The notes under the pieces: model-generated
The model's input: the letters and a program-made list of their open reading frames with translations, nothing else
Databases searched by the model: none
What the model was told of the DNA's origin: nothing
Translations under genes and position numbers: made by a program
In this document: in pieces, positions 8,648 to 19,172 of the stretch
Layout: each line of letters begins with the position of its first letter
Numbering within the stretch: position 1 is the stretch's first letter
NCBI GenBank assembly: GCA_018883545.1
Contig: JAHLEH010000003.1
Coordinates: 62,001 to 126,000, forward strand
DNA from: Marixanthotalea marina
GTDB lineage: Bacteria; Bacteroidota; Bacteroidia; Flavobacteriales; Flavobacteriaceae
Length of the DNA: 64,000 bases
Direction: 5' to 3'

Positions 8648-9511
8648 TTAATGGTAAGCACTAAAAATCTTCGTGGCCTCATTATGGGCACTCTCAAAAC
8701 TTAAAGCGTTTAAGCCATTCACTTTTTTTGAAGTGAAATAGGAAAGTAATTTTTCGGTAGGCATGTTGCCGGTTAACTCGTCTTTTGCCATGGGGCAGCC
8801 TCCAAAACCTTGAATAGCGCCATCAAAACGCATACAACCAGATGTATAGGCAGCATCAATCTTTTCAAACCAAGAGCTATAGGTAGTATGCAAGTGCGCC
8901 CCAAATTCTATATCTGGATAAGAGGGTATTAAATTGGAAAACAAATACCTTATGGTTTCGGGTGTAGAACTTCCAATAGTATCGCTAAGGGATATTATTT
9001 TAACACCCATTTTAGATAATTTATCGGTCCACTCTCCCACTATATCTACATCCCATGGATCACCATACGGATTACCAAAACCCATAGACAAATAAGCTAC
9101 CACTTCTTTATTACTTTTTGTAGCAATATTTAAAATGTCGTCAAGAATTAAAACCGATTGCGCAATGGTTTTATGGGTATTTCGCATTTGAAAATTTTCT
9201 GAAATAGAAAACGGGTATCCTAAATATGAAATTTCATCAAACTCTGAGGCATCTTCAGCACCCCTTTGATTGGCCACTATGGCAAGCAACTTGCTGGTTG
9301 TTTTACTTAAATCTAAACCTTCTAGCACTTTTGCCGTATCTGCCATTTGCGGAATGGCTTTCGGAGAGACAAAGCTGCCGAAATCAATCGTATCAAAGCC
9401 AACCCTTAACAAGGACTGAATGTATTGTACCTTGCGCTCTGTAGGAATTAAAGTTTTTATTCCTTGCATGGCATCTCTTGGGCACTCTATAATCTTGACT
9501 CTATCTTGCAT
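8648..9511 (-). CDS. Hydroxymethylglutaryl-CoA lyase
   Basis: A 287-aa cytosolic TIM-barrel enzyme that cleaves HMG-CoA to acetoacetate and acetyl-CoA, the last step of leucine degradation. Seen are the N-terminal ECPRDAMQG, the metal-binding H-x-H in FGAHLHTTYSSW and the signature loop GGCPMAKDELTGNMPTE with the catalytic cysteine. An upstream in-frame TTG at 9517 would add two residues; the ATG at 9511 is preferred. It is 88 nt upstream of guaB on the same strand, but guaB has its own promoter. Other leucine-catabolic genes are not in the window. Confidence 0.95.
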   Translation of the reverse strand: MQDRVKIIECPRDAMQGIKTLIPTERKVQYIQSLLRVGFDTIDFGSFVSPKAIPQMADTAKVLEGLDLSKTTSKLLAIVANQRGAEDASEFDEISYLGYPFSISENFQMRNTHKTIAQSVLILDDILNIATKSNKEVVAYLSMGFGNPYGDPWDVDIVGEWTDKLSKMGVKIISLSDTIGSSTPETIRYLFSNLIPSYPDIEFGAHLHTTYSSWFEKIDAAYTSGCMRFDGAIQGFGGCPMAKDELTGNMPTEKLLSYFTSKKVNGLNALSFESAHNEATKIFSAYH

Positions 9512-9689
9512 TAACAATAAAAATAGGAAACATAAAATTACTATTATTTTTTGAAGCCAAAGCCAACAAAAATCGATTCTCCTTTAAAATTTAAAGATCT
9601 TCAAATCAACTGACCATAAACACCTAGCTATGTTATCGATAATTCCCTACACTACATCGTTTTTATTACTTAATGGCATTAATTAAAAA

Positions 9690-9697
9690 TACATTTG
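9690..9697 (+). promoter_or_regulatory. Putative -7 box of metalloprotease gene
   Basis: TACATTTG fits TAnnTTTG exactly and lies 19 nt before the ATG at 9717. No good -33 box is visible, so support is partial. Confidence 0.45.
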
Positions 9698-9716
9698 AGT
9701 AAATGTTTCGTCCCCA

Positions 9717-10889
9717 ATGAATCTTTCTAATCTTAAGTTCGACGCTTTACATTTAGCAATTTTCTTTTTGCTCACAACGCTTAGCCTCTCTTCCCAGAAT
9801 AAAAATGAAATTGGTTGCGCTACGGAAACCTCACAAAAAACACTCGAATTTTACAACAGCATACGGTCTGAACTGAAAATATCCGAAAAAAATTTCATGT
9901 CTAAATCTGCCTCCTCTAAAGAAGCACATGATATACAATTTGAAGAAATACCGATTAAAGCACATATTATTAGAAACTCAAATGGCAATTCGGGGTTAAG
10001 TACTGAAGAATTACATCAATCTATTAATAATTTAAACGAAACATTCAAAGAAGCATTTATCCAATTTAAGGTAAACGACGACATAAATTATATAGATGAT
10101 GATGGTTTTTGTCACTTCAACAAAAGCAATGAAAAAGAACTAACTGCCTACAATTATGCTAAAGGGTATCTAAATATTTATTTTGTTGAGAATTTAGAAA
10201 ACCAGGCAGAAAATAGCATTTGTGGCTATGCCAATATTAGTGAAAGTGCTAATTTAATTTTTGTAAAAAACAGTTGTGTTACCAATGGTTCAACCCTGCC
10301 GCACGAAATAGGACATCTTTTATCTCTGATACACACACACGGACCAAATGATAATCAAACTACCGAATTGGTGGATGGCTCCAATTGCGATACCGATGGC
10401 GATGGCATTTGTGACACACCTGCCGACCCAAAATTAAGTTCAGAAAACCTTGATAATTTCTGTAATTATGTCGGCACCGAAACCGATGCCAACGGCGATA
10501 AGTACCAACCAGACACAAGAAATATTATGTCTTACGCCTATAAAGGTTGCAGAACGCAATTTACCAGTGAACAATCAGCGCGCATGTATGCCTTTTACCA
10601 ATACATAAAAAACAGCTTTATAAACCCTAATGAAGAAGATGTTTCTGAAGAAACTTTTGCCAGTTTAAAATTATATCCTAATCCAGTTACTGGCGGTTTG
10701 TTAAGCGTTTATATACCAACTGCAGGCACATCTGTGCACTATAAAATTTCAAACTTATATGGCCAACTTTTTTCTGAAGGTGTACTGGACAATACCAAAC
10801 AAATAGACGTTAACAACCTATCTTCTGGTGCTTACATGCTCACTTTAAGTAACGAAAAGACCAAGGTGGTCAAGAAATTTATTAAGTAG
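9717..10889 (+). CDS. Secreted M43 (pappalysin-like) zinc metalloprotease with T9SS sorting domain
   Basis: A 390-aa protein with a signal peptide (about 1-27). The zinc site is HEIGHLLSLIH (H196, E197, H200, H206), the extended HExxHxxxxxH of metzincins, and NIMSYAYKGC supplies the Met-turn, as in the M43 cytophagalysin/pappalysin family. Residues about 318-390 form a type IX secretion (Por) C-terminal sorting domain (LYPNP, YKISNLYGQL, ending KVVKKFIK). The protein should be exported across the outer membrane and released or surface-attached to degrade proteins. No T9SS machinery genes are in the window. Its stop codon is only 5 nt from that of convergent pyrD. Confidence 0.93.
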   Translation: MNLSNLKFDALHLAIFFLLTTLSLSSQNKNEIGCATETSQKTLEFYNSIRSELKISEKNFMSKSASSKEAHDIQFEEIPIKAHIIRNSNGNSGLSTEELHQSINNLNETFKEAFIQFKVNDDINYIDDDGFCHFNKSNEKELTAYNYAKGYLNIYFVENLENQAENSICGYANISESANLIFVKNSCVTNGSTLPHEIGHLLSLIHTHGPNDNQTTELVDGSNCDTDGDGICDTPADPKLSSENLDNFCNYVGTETDANGDKYQPDTRNIMSYAYKGCRTQFTSEQSARMYAFYQYIKNSFINPNEEDVSEETFASLKLYPNPVTGGLLSVYIPTAGTSVHYKISNLYGQLFSEGVLDNTKQIDVNNLSSGAYMLTLSNEKTKVVKKFIK

Positions 10890-10894
10890 TAAAA

Positions 10895-11911
10895 TTACTT
10901 TTTCAGTAACGCTTTGTTTATAGCTTTAATAAGCTTGGGCCCTTCATAAATAAAGCCTGTATAAAGTTGAATTAAATCGGCACCAGCTTCCAATTTTTCC
11001 AAAGCATCTTCTGCTGAATGGATACCGCCAACGCCTATGATTGGGAAAGCCTTATTGCTTTTCTCTGATAAAAACCTAATAACTTCAGTCGATCTATTTA
11101 CCAATGGCCTGCCACTTAAACCTCCTGTTTCTTTTTTATTGGGTGATTTTAATCCTTCCCTCGCAATGGTTGTGTTTGTTGCAATAACGCCGTCAATTTT
11201 CGTTTCCTTTACAATATCTATAATATCCAATAATTGCTCGTTTGTTAAATCGGGCGCTATTTTTAAAAGAATTGGTTTAGGGCTTTGGTATTTGGCATTT
11301 TCATCCTTTAAAACCTTCAGTAACTTTGTCAAAGGCTCTTTATCCTGCAAAGCCCTTAAGTTTGGTGTATTGGGTGAGCTCACGTTCACTACGAAATAAT
11401 CCACATAATCAAACAAGGTGTTAAAACAGATGATATAATCGTTTACAGCATCTTCATTGGGCGTTACTTTATTCTTACCAATATTACCTCCAATGAGAAC
11501 ATTTTTATTGTTTTTCAAGCGTTCAACCGCTTCAGCAACACCGCCATTATTAAACCCCATACGGTTAATGATTGCCGAATCTTCTTTTAACCTGAACAAC
11601 CTTTTTTTAAGATTTCCCGGTTGTCCTTTTGGAGTTAATGTACCTATTTCGATGAAGCCAAACCCGAAGTTGGACAGTTCTTTGAACAATCTGGCATCTT
11701 TATCAAATCCCGCAGCTAAACCTACTGGGTTCTTAAACTTCAAACCAAATAGTTCTCTTTCCAACTTTTTATCTTCAACTGTAAACAACGACTTAATAAT
11801 TTCTGGAACAAGTGGAATCTTATTTAAAAACCTAATAAGGGCAAATGTGAAATGGTGCACTTTTTCTGGATCGAAACAAAATAAAATTGGGCGAATAATG
11901 AGTTTATACAT
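10895..11911 (-). CDS. pyrD: Dihydroorotate dehydrogenase (quinone), class 2
   Basis: A membrane-associated flavoenzyme of the pyrimidine pathway that oxidises dihydroorotate to orotate with quinone as acceptor. From the chosen start ([21 protein letters not shown]) it has 338 aa, including the N-terminal amphipathic helix of class 2 enzymes. FMN and substrate motifs are seen: [32 protein letters not shown] (catalytic serine within) and the C-terminal [25 protein letters not shown] (positions about 300-324). An in-frame ATG at 11947 would add 12 residues, but a good -7 box (11932-11939) lies inside that extension, which favours the start at 11911. Confidence 0.96.
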   Translation of the reverse strand: MYKLIIRPILFCFDPEKVHHFTFALIRFLNKIPLVPEIIKSLFTVEDKKLERELFGLKFKNPVGLAAGFDKDARLFKELSNFGFGFIEIGTLTPKGQPGNLKKRLFRLKEDSAIINRMGFNNGGVAEAVERLKNNKNVLIGGNIGKNKVTPNEDAVNDYIICFNTLFDYVDYFVVNVSSPNTPNLRALQDKEPLTKLLKVLKDENAKYQSPKPILLKIAPDLTNEQLLDIIDIVKETKIDGVIATNTTIAREGLKSPNKKETGGLSGRPLVNRSTEVIRFLSEKSNKAFPIIGVGGIHSAEDALEKLEAGADLIQLYTGFIYEGPKLIKAINKALLKK

Positions 11912-11931
11912 ATTGAAGTAAAATTGCGTTG

Positions 11932-11939
11932 CAAAAATA
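11932..11939 (-). promoter_or_regulatory. Putative -7 box of pyrD
   Basis: On the minus strand TATTTTTG fits TAnnTTTG and lies 20 nt before the ATG at 11911. It is divergent from, and about 45 nt from, the putative pepT box. Confidence 0.5.
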
Positions 11940-11983
11940 CCATTCATTTAACAAAAAACAGCAAGAAGCTCTCAAAATTGTAG

Positions 11984-11991
11984 TATTTTTG
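11984..11991 (+). promoter_or_regulatory. Putative -7 box of pepT
   Basis: TATTTTTG fits TAnnTTTG, 57 nt before the pepT ATG. No clear -33 box is seen. Confidence 0.4.
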
Positions 11992-12048
11992 ACAATACAA
12001 AAAGAACACTACCTACTGCTTTATCAAAACACTTAAAACCTCAACAAA

Positions 12049-13296
12049 ATGATTGATAAACAACACATTATAGACCGATTTATTAGTTACGTTACCATAG
12101 ACACGCAATCAGACCCAGACAGTGAAACGACGCCCAGCACGCAAAAACAATGGGATTTGGCCAACAAACTTGTTGAAGAATTGAAAGCCATTGGCTTACA
12201 AGATGTCTCCATAGACGAAAACGCATACATCATGGCCACCCTACCCAGCAACGTTAACCATAATGTACCAACCATAGGATTTATATCGCATTTTGACACC
12301 TCACCCGATTTTACTGCCACTAATGTAAAACCAAAAATAATTGAAAATTACAACGGAAAGGATATTGTTTTAAATGAAGCTGAAGACATTGTTTTGTCTC
12401 CTGATTATTTTGAAGATTTACTGCTTTACAAAGGGCAAACCCTAATTACCACCGATGGCACTACCCTTTTGGGTGCCGATGACAAAGCAGGTATTTGCGA
12501 AATAGTATCGGCTATGGAATATCTAATAAAACACCCGGAAATAAAACATGGCGACATTCGTATTGGGTTTACTCCCGATGAAGAAATAGGCCGTGGCGCC
12601 CATAAGTTTGATGTTGAAAAATTTAACGCAGATTGGGCTTACACTATGGACGGCAGTCAAATTGGTGAGTTGGAATACGAAAACTTTAATGCTGCAGGTG
12701 CCAAAGTGATTGTAAAAGGGAAAAGTGTACATCCTGGCTACGCCAAAGGCAAAATGGTTAACTCCATGTACATTGCTACTGAGTTTATCAATTCCTTACC
12801 GCAACTGGAAACCCCAGAACATACCGAAGAATACCAAGGGTTTTTTCATCTTTATGGCATCAAAGGTGATGTAGAAAGAACAGAGTTGCAATACATTATT
12901 AGAGACCACGACAAGGGCCATTTTGAAGCTCGTAAAGAGGTTATGGAAAAATTGGCTAATGAACTCAACTCCCAATATGGAGAAGAAATTATAGAAATAA
13001 CCATTAAAGACCAATATTACAATATGAAGGAAAAAGTTGAGCCTGTTATACATATTGTAGATATTGCCGAAGAAGCTATGAAAGCTTTAAATATAAAACC
13101 AATAATAAAGGCTATTCGTGGTGGCACCGATGGTTCCCAGCTAAGTTTTATGGGTTTACCTTGTCCAAATATTTTTGCCGGCGGACATAATTTCCATGGC
13201 CGTTATGAATATGTTCCTGTAGAAAGTATGGTTAAAGCCACTGAGGTAATTTGTAAAATCGCAGAATTAACTGCCCAAAAAGCAGCAACTGAATAA
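12049..13296 (+). CDS. pepT: Peptidase T (tripeptide aminopeptidase)
   Basis: A 415-aa cytosolic M20B metallopeptidase removing the N-terminal residue of tripeptides. Metal ligands and catalytic residues are visible in order: [30 protein letters not shown], the [15 protein letters not shown] dimerisation boundary, [12 protein letters not shown] and the C-terminal [13 protein letters not shown] with AGGHNFHG. Length is typical. It is followed by a strong terminator shared with the convergent gene. Confidence 0.97.
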   Translation: MIDKQHIIDRFISYVTIDTQSDPDSETTPSTQKQWDLANKLVEELKAIGLQDVSIDENAYIMATLPSNVNHNVPTIGFISHFDTSPDFTATNVKPKIIENYNGKDIVLNEAEDIVLSPDYFEDLLLYKGQTLITTDGTTLLGADDKAGICEIVSAMEYLIKHPEIKHGDIRIGFTPDEEIGRGAHKFDVEKFNADWAYTMDGSQIGELEYENFNAAGAKVIVKGKSVHPGYAKGKMVNSMYIATEFINSLPQLETPEHTEEYQGFFHLYGIKGDVERTELQYIIRDHDKGHFEARKEVMEKLANELNSQYGEEIIEITIKDQYYNMKEKVEPVIHIVDIAEEAMKALNIKPIIKAIRGGTDGSQLSFMGLPCPNIFAGGHNFHGRYEYVPVESMVKATEVICKIAELTAQKAATE

Positions 13297-13319
13297 ATCC
13301 TAATTATTCTCAAAAAATA

Positions 13320-13344
13320 AAAAGCCCACTAAAAGTGGGCTTTT
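13320..13344. terminator. Bidirectional terminator, pepT / ThuA-fusion gene
   Basis: A perfect 11-bp stem (AAAAGCCCACT / AGTGGGCTTTT) with a 3-nt loop lies between two convergent stop codons (13296 and 13370). The A- and T-ended arms make it functional in both directions. Confidence 0.92.
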
Positions 13345-13369
13345 CTATAATATAAATTTTTATTCAATT

Positions 13370-16300
13370 TTAGTTGAACATGGTTTCAGCTAAAATTAAT
13401 TGTGATGGCTCTTCTTCATTAAATCCAGTTGTTTTATAAACAAAATACAACTTATTTTTTCCATTCACTTTTTGACTTAGCGGTACATTTATGTTAACCC
13501 CACGTTCACCGGCTTTTGGTCTTGGCATAGACCCCCTACCTATTAATTGTCCGTCTGGCGCATTAAGCCTTAATTCAAAAGTATATTGTGCTGATGGTGC
13601 CTGTCTAAAAAATCTGGAAGTCATTGACAACGATTTCACATCTGTTAAGTCAACTTCATTCAATTCTGCCCATCCACTTGCTTGATTTAAAATAAGCATC
13701 GTGTTATCGTTATAACTTCTAACACTAGCACCTTCTGCTTTCATATCCTCATCCAAGTTAAGGTTACTGCTAGGAATAATTATGGTTTTGGTTCCTGTTA
13801 AAGGCACTGTGCCTGCTTCTCCTTCATCGGTATAAGTTGCCGTAATTAGCATTACTTGACCAGGTCTTCTTGGTGCTGGTTTAATTTTACCTTTAGCTGG
13901 CAATGATAGGTTATTAGACCTTTCGTCACTTAACGACATAATATAAGATGCCAATTGTCTAGACTCATCATCTGTGATATTTGGATGCGCAGGCATCATA
14001 ACCTCTCCCCAAACACCAGTACTACCAGCAACTATTTTGTCTTGTAAATACGAAATAGCATCATCTCTATCTTTATATTTTTGGGCAACATCTACATATT
14101 TAGGCCCTATAGAAGTTTCTGCTTCTTTATGACAAGTTTTACAATCCATTGCCTGTGTTAAAGCTTTTCCTGTTACTGCAGGTGATGCTTGCTGATGACC
14201 TAAATATTCTTCTTCATTATCTATTTGCTCTGTATACTGCACGCTAACAAAAATATTTTCTTCTTTAACACTTTCATTACCATCTGGATCGGTTGCGGTT
14301 ACATTGTACTCAACATCGCTGCCAGGCAAATAAAATGAAGAATTACCACCAACAATATCAATAGTCAATTCTGGTCTGGAGTTTCCAGCCACAATTCTTA
14401 TTGCTTCGCTTTTTGCAGTTTCGCCTTTGTCGTCCTTAACATCAACAGTGATTTTATAATCACCTGCTTCATTATAGGTATAACTTAGCTCTGGTTCATT
14501 TGTTTCTTTGGTTTCTCCGTTACCTAAGTCCCAAATAAAAGTCATAGGATCTTTTTCCCTCTCAGTTACATCGGCTTTTACTACAACAGTAAGTGGCAGT
14601 TTTCCATTGTTAACATCAACAGATACATCATTAATTACTGGCGCCCTATTACCTTCTTTAAACTCGATATAGCTTAACCCAGAATCTGGATTTTGGGCAA
14701 ACCACCCGCTTCCATACTCCAATAAATAAATCCTGCCATCTGGTCCTACTTCCATATCAATCAAAGCGCTAAGCTCAATATCTGGAGCAAAAGGTTCCAT
14801 TTTACTGAAACTACCATCTTCGTTTAAATGCACGGCCGACATCCAGTTTCTTACCCATTCGTAAATAATAACCTTACCATCGTAATAACTAGGTATTTTT
14901 GGGTCGTCGTACATATCAGAATAATACGTTGGACCAGCCATTGCATTTCGCCCACCAGAAGTTGTTTGTGGAAAATCGGTTGAGTTTCCATAATCGTAAT
15001 AAATAAAAGCAGAGTTGGCTTTTGGCAATTCTGTTAAACCAGTATTGTTTCTAGAATCGTTAATTGGCTTTTCAGGATCAAAAGTTTCTCCAGATTCACC
15101 TGTTTCGTAATCATAATCCACATAAGGCTTATTATCTGCTATAAATAAAGGCCATCCATAGTTACCAGCTTTTTGGGCTTGGTTAATTTCGTCGTATCCT
15201 CTTGGGCCACGTGTTTTTAAACTATCGGCTCTTGAATCTGGGCCTACATCACCCCAGTACAAATAATTACGTTTCATATCTATGGAAATACGATATGGGT
15301 TACGATGTCCCATAGTATAAATTTCTGGTCTTGTTTTAGCAGTACCTTCTGGGAATAAATTTCCTTCTGGTATACTGTAACTACCATCCTCATTTACACG
15401 TATTCTTAATATTTTTCCTCTTAAATCATTGGTGTTTCCTGATGACCTTCTTGCATCATATTGCTCATGTCCTGGAATATCATTTAAAGGCGCATATCCA
15501 TTATTAACATATTTCACACCTCTTTCGTTAAATGGTGTTGAATTGTCTCCTGTGGAAACATATAATAAACCATCAGGGCCAAAAGCAATAGAACCTCCTG
15601 TATGGCAACATATTTCACGCTGACTGGCCACATCTAAAATAACCTGTTCGGAAGCCATATCAAAAACACCGTTGCTATATTTGAATCGTGACAACCTATT
15701 TACACTTTCACTACCTGCCGGTGAATAATAAATATATATCCAATTGTTTTGTTCATAATTTGGATCTTTTTGCAATCCTAAAACACCTTCCTCTGCATTT
15801 ACTCCCGGTGCATCAGAACTAAAGTAAACATCAAGTTTTGCCACTTCCTTTAACTCTCTAGTATTGCTATCATACAACATAATTTCACCTCTTCTTTGCG
15901 ATACAAGCACATCGTTATTAGGCAAAATAGTCATTTCGGTAGGTTCAAAAAACTTACCTTGAGTTAATACAACTTTAGAAAAACGATCTCCTGCTGGAGG
16001 AATTTGTGAAGTAGCCTTTTTATAATTTAAATTTAGGTTTTCGCCTATGGCATATTGTATACCACCTAATAAATGCTTTAAAAATAAATCTTCAGAAAAA
16101 CTTTCATCTGTATGGCCACCACCAGTATAAAATGCCCTACCACCATCAAAATCGTGGTACCAAGCAATAGGGTGGAAATCGCCATTTAGTCCACCTTTAT
16201 AGCTAGACTCATCCAATGTCATTAAAACATTAACATCGGGATTAATTTTTCTGTAATTATAAAGCTCGTCGGTGCGGTGCCAAACAGTATCTGTAAAAAA

Positions 16301-16768
16301 TTCCGTAGAAGGATGGTTTTTATCCTTAATGATAAAATCGGCTTCAGGAGTACCCATTGGGTGGCTTAAAAAGTAAGCTCCCACCAATTTATTGTACCAA
16401 CCCCAATCGTATTCAGTATCGGTAGCAGCATGAATACCAACATATCCACCGCCAGCTTGTATGTAACGCTCGAAAGCAGCTTCTTGGTAATGGTCTAAAA
16501 CATTACCCGTTGTACTTAAAAAAACAACTGTTGAGTACTGCTTTAGGTTATCCTCGTTAAACAATTCGGCATTTGTGGTAGTATCTACCTCAAAACCATT
16601 TTCATTTCCTAATTTTTCAATAGCCGCAATACCTGCAGGAATGGAGGCATGCTTATAACCTGCTGTTTTAGAAAACACCAACACTTTTGGTGCACCATCT
16701 CTCTTATTACTACAGGCCGTTAGGGACAGAATTGCCCCAATAATCAATAGGGTTAATACCTTTTTCAT
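13370..16768 (-). CDS. ThuA / sugar dehydrogenase-like / PKD / cytochrome c / carbohydrate-binding multidomain lipoprotein
   Basis: A 1132-aa lipoprotein (lipobox LTAC, C19). Domains in order: ThuA-like, about 28-240 (VLVFSKTAGYKHASI, GGGYVGIHAATD); a PQQ-type sugar dehydrogenase/GSDH-like propeller, about 258-690 (GVLGLQKDPNYEQN, MGHRNPYRISID, AGNYGWPLF); a PKD domain, about 700-790 (WDLGNGETKETN); a c-type cytochrome, about 870-955, with haem motif CKTCH (C876, C879, H880) and a methionine ligand in VMMPAHP; and a C-terminal beta domain, about 985-1132, resembling a CBM6-like module. It probably oxidises a sugar or polyol at the cell surface or in the periplasm and passes electrons to its own haem (inference). 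Similar fusions are known in Bacteroidetes. Confidence 0.9.
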   Translation of the reverse strand: MKKVLTLLIIGAILSLTACSNKRDGAPKVLVFSKTAGYKHASIPAGIAAIEKLGNENGFEVDTTTNAELFNEDNLKQYSTVVFLSTTGNVLDHYQEAAFERYIQAGGGYVGIHAATDTEYDWGWYNKLVGAYFLSHPMGTPEADFIIKDKNHPSTEFFTDTVWHRTDELYNYRKINPDVNVLMTLDESSYKGGLNGDFHPIAWYHDFDGGRAFYTGGGHTDESFSEDLFLKHLLGGIQYAIGENLNLNYKKATSQIPPAGDRFSKVVLTQGKFFEPTEMTILPNNDVLVSQRRGEIMLYDSNTRELKEVAKLDVYFSSDAPGVNAEEGVLGLQKDPNYEQNNWIYIYYSPAGSESVNRLSRFKYSNGVFDMASEQVILDVASQREICCHTGGSIAFGPDGLLYVSTGDNSTPFNERGVKYVNNGYAPLNDIPGHEQYDARRSSGNTNDLRGKILRIRVNEDGSYSIPEGNLFPEGTAKTRPEIYTMGHRNPYRISIDMKRNYLYWGDVGPDSRADSLKTRGPRGYDEINQAQKAGNYGWPLFIADNKPYVDYDYETGESGETFDPEKPINDSRNNTGLTELPKANSAFIYYDYGNSTDFPQTTSGGRNAMAGPTYYSDMYDDPKIPSYYDGKVIIYEWVRNWMSAVHLNEDGSFSKMEPFAPDIELSALIDMEVGPDGRIYLLEYGSGWFAQNPDSGLSYIEFKEGNRAPVINDVSVDVNNGKLPLTVVVKADVTEREKDPMTFIWDLGNGETKETNEPELSYTYNEAGDYKITVDVKDDKGETAKSEAIRIVAGNSRPELTIDIVGGNSSFYLPGSDVEYNVTATDPDGNESVKEENIFVSVQYTEQIDNEEEYLGHQQASPAVTGKALTQAMDCKTCHKEAETSIGPKYVDVAQKYKDRDDAISYLQDKIVAGSTGVWGEVMMPAHPNITDDESRQLASYIMSLSDERSNNLSLPAKGKIKPAPRRPGQVMLITATYTDEGEAGTVPLTGTKTIIIPSSNLNLDEDMKAEGASVRSYNDNTMLILNQASGWAELNEVDLTDVKSLSMTSRFFRQAPSAQYTFELRLNAPDGQLIGRGSMPRPKAGERGVNINVPLSQKVNGKNKLYFVYKTTGFNEEEPSQLILAETMFN

Positions 16769-16943
16769 TAGTTTAGTTTAGTATTATTTATTTAGAATAG
16801 GCGTTAAAGTAAACCATTTGATTAGTTTAAACCAAAAGTTTAACCTTAATATTAACATATTCTTAACTAATAGAAAAAGTATATACCATCTACGGCAAAA
16901 AAACCACAAGCAATTGTATAAAATCTATAACTAAATCGCAGAG

Positions 16944-18725
16944 TTACATCCTATCAGGCACCTGAATACCCAAAAGACCAAAAGCTTGTTTTATTACAAA
17001 AGCTACTTTATGTGATAATTGAACCCTGAATACCTTATCGGTTTCATTGTCAGCTCCCAAAATGGATACATTTTGATAAAAGGAATTGAACTCTTTAACT
17101 AAATCGTATGTGTAGTTGGCAATTAGTGCCGGACTGTGCTGTGCTGCCGCATTTTGCACAATTTCTGGAAATAGTTGAATTTGTTTTATAAGCTCCCTTT
17201 CTTTTTCGTGCAAAGTCCTGTCTTTGTCAATGGGGGAAGAAAAATCAAAATCAGCTTTTCTTATAATTGACTGGATTCGGGCATACGTATACTGTATAAA
17301 TGGCCCCGTGTTACCTTGAAAATCGATCGACTCCTTAGGATCGAAAAGAATACGTTTTTTAGGATCTACTTTTAAAATGAAATACTTTAAAGCGCCTAGT
17401 CCGATAGTTTTATAAAGGTCTTCTTTTTCAGAAACGGTATAACCATCCAATTTTCCTAATTCTTCAGAAATGCTTTTGGCCGTGGCTGCCATTTCATCAA
17501 TTAAATCGTCGGCATCTACAACCGTACCTTCTCTACTCTTCATTTTTCCGCTGGGTAAATCAACCATACCATAACTTAAATGGTATAGGTTCTCGGCCCA
17601 ATCAAAACCTAATTTTTTTAGAATCAGGAAAAGTACCTGAAAATGATAATCTTGCTCGTTTCCAACGGTATAAACCATACCACCTACATTTGGATAATCT
17701 TTTATACGCTGAATGGCCGTACCAATATCCTGTGTCATATAAACCGCAGTGCCATCGGCGCGCTGTACTATTTTTTTATCGAGACCTTCATCGGTTAAAT
17801 CGCACCAAACAGAACCATCTTCTTCTTTTACAAAAACACCTTTTTTTAAACCTTCGGCAACCAACGCTTTTCCTAATAAATAGGTATCACTTTCATAATA
17901 CAACACATCAAAATCGACACCTAAATTTTTATAGGTTTCATTAAAGCCTTCATATACCCAACCGTTCATAGTTTTCCAAAGCGACACTACCTCTTCATCG
18001 CCTGCTTCCCATTTTTGAAGCATTTGTTGGGCTTCCAATAAAATAGGTGCCTTTTTTTTGGCTTCTTCTGTAGAAATGCCAGAAGCCACCAAGTCCTCTA
18101 TTTCTTTTTTATATTCTTGGTCGAACTTCACATAATAATTCCCTACCAACTTATCACCTTTTAGACCTGTCCTTTCGGGTGTTTCGCCATTGCCGAAACG
18201 TTTCCAGGCCAACATACTTTTACAGATATGTATGCCCCTATCGTTTATAATTTGGGTTTTGTACACTTTTTTACCTGAAGCCTTTAAAATTTCAGCAACA
18301 CTGTAACCCAAAAGGTTATTTCTAATATGCCCTAAATGAAGTGGTTTGTTGGTATTTGGTGAAGAATACTCTACCATAACGGCCTTATCTTTCGGTTCTG
18401 GGTTTAAAAACCCAAAAGAATTATTGCCGTAGATGCCATTAAAAAAGTCAACAAAATAACTGTCTGCAATTTCAATATTTAAAAAGCCTTTAACAACATT
18501 AAAGGCCTTAACCTCGTTTACATTTTCTACCAAATAATTACCAATGGTTTCTCCTATGGAAACCGGGTTGCCTTTTATTAAACGTAACATTGGAAATACA
18601 ACAACTGTTAAATCTCCCGCAAACTCTTTTCTTGTTGCCTGAAATTCTACAGCATCTAACGATACATTATAACATGAAAAAACAGCTTTTTTTACTTGGT
18701 TTGATAATACATCCTGAAGACTCAT
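16944..18725 (-). CDS. argS: Arginyl-tRNA synthetase
   Basis: A 593-aa class I synthetase charging tRNA-Arg. The N-terminal Add-1 domain (about 1-105) precedes the HIGH-type motif SPNTNKPLHLGHIRNN. The KMSKS region reads GKMKSREGTVV, the degenerate form usual in ArgRS. The C-terminal anticodon-binding (DALR) domain ends QAFGLLGIQVPDRM. Length matches the family. A TATCTTTG box lies 22 nt upstream. No terminator hairpin is obvious in the 175 nt downstream. Confidence 0.98.
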   Translation of the reverse strand: MSLQDVLSNQVKKAVFSCYNVSLDAVEFQATRKEFAGDLTVVVFPMLRLIKGNPVSIGETIGNYLVENVNEVKAFNVVKGFLNIEIADSYFVDFFNGIYGNNSFGFLNPEPKDKAVMVEYSSPNTNKPLHLGHIRNNLLGYSVAEILKASGKKVYKTQIINDRGIHICKSMLAWKRFGNGETPERTGLKGDKLVGNYYVKFDQEYKKEIEDLVASGISTEEAKKKAPILLEAQQMLQKWEAGDEEVVSLWKTMNGWVYEGFNETYKNLGVDFDVLYYESDTYLLGKALVAEGLKKGVFVKEEDGSVWCDLTDEGLDKKIVQRADGTAVYMTQDIGTAIQRIKDYPNVGGMVYTVGNEQDYHFQVLFLILKKLGFDWAENLYHLSYGMVDLPSGKMKSREGTVVDADDLIDEMAATAKSISEELGKLDGYTVSEKEDLYKTIGLGALKYFILKVDPKKRILFDPKESIDFQGNTGPFIQYTYARIQSIIRKADFDFSSPIDKDRTLHEKERELIKQIQLFPEIVQNAAAQHSPALIANYTYDLVKEFNSFYQNVSILGADNETDKVFRVQLSHKVAFVIKQAFGLLGIQVPDRM

Positions 18726-19172
18726 TAAAACATATTTTTTAAGTGAGCAAAGATAAAACTTTTATTAAAGTACACTTAGTAAAAGTGATTCTTAAATATC
18801 CAGCAGCTCATTTTATTTTGTTTCTGCTCAAAAAAATTAAGTGCTTTTCCCATTGCAAATCCTTATTGAATTTTCTGTGGCTTTTTTAGGAAAAACATTG
18901 TTTTTTTTCTATGATTTTTACCTTTTATCTATTCATCGATTTTTCTCTTTAAAACACAAAAACTCTTTATCTAATTTTTTGGTATTAAAACGCAGAAATT
19001 AGATTTTAAAATTGCTTTTTGCAACTTTTGTTTAGTAAAGCTATTACTCAAAATAAAATTTGGATTTTTTATAACATCAACAACAAATTAAAAAATTCAA
19101 TTAATAGACATCTTGGATCCCTCAACAAGGTGTTGACCATAATGGGTTGTATGCACATTATTAATTGATTGT
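18726..19172. other. 447-bp non-coding spacer between divergent argS and histidine kinase genes
   Basis: This is a strongly AT-rich stretch with no convincing ORF or RNA gene on either strand. It holds the putative argS -7 box (18748-18755) and, 37 nt before the kinase start, a perfect 6-bp dyad TCAACA-AGG-TGTTGA (19122-19136). No clear promoter for the kinase gene was found. Confidence 0.6.
18748..18755 (-). promoter_or_regulatory. Putative -7 box of argS
   Basis: On the minus strand TATCTTTG fits TAnnTTTG exactly and lies 22 nt before the argS ATG. The -33 region is not recognisable. Confidence 0.5.

Noticed and set aside
11457..11921. Open frame of 154 codons opposite pyrD
   Set aside because: Antisense to pyrD catalytic segments; shadow of conserved sequence.
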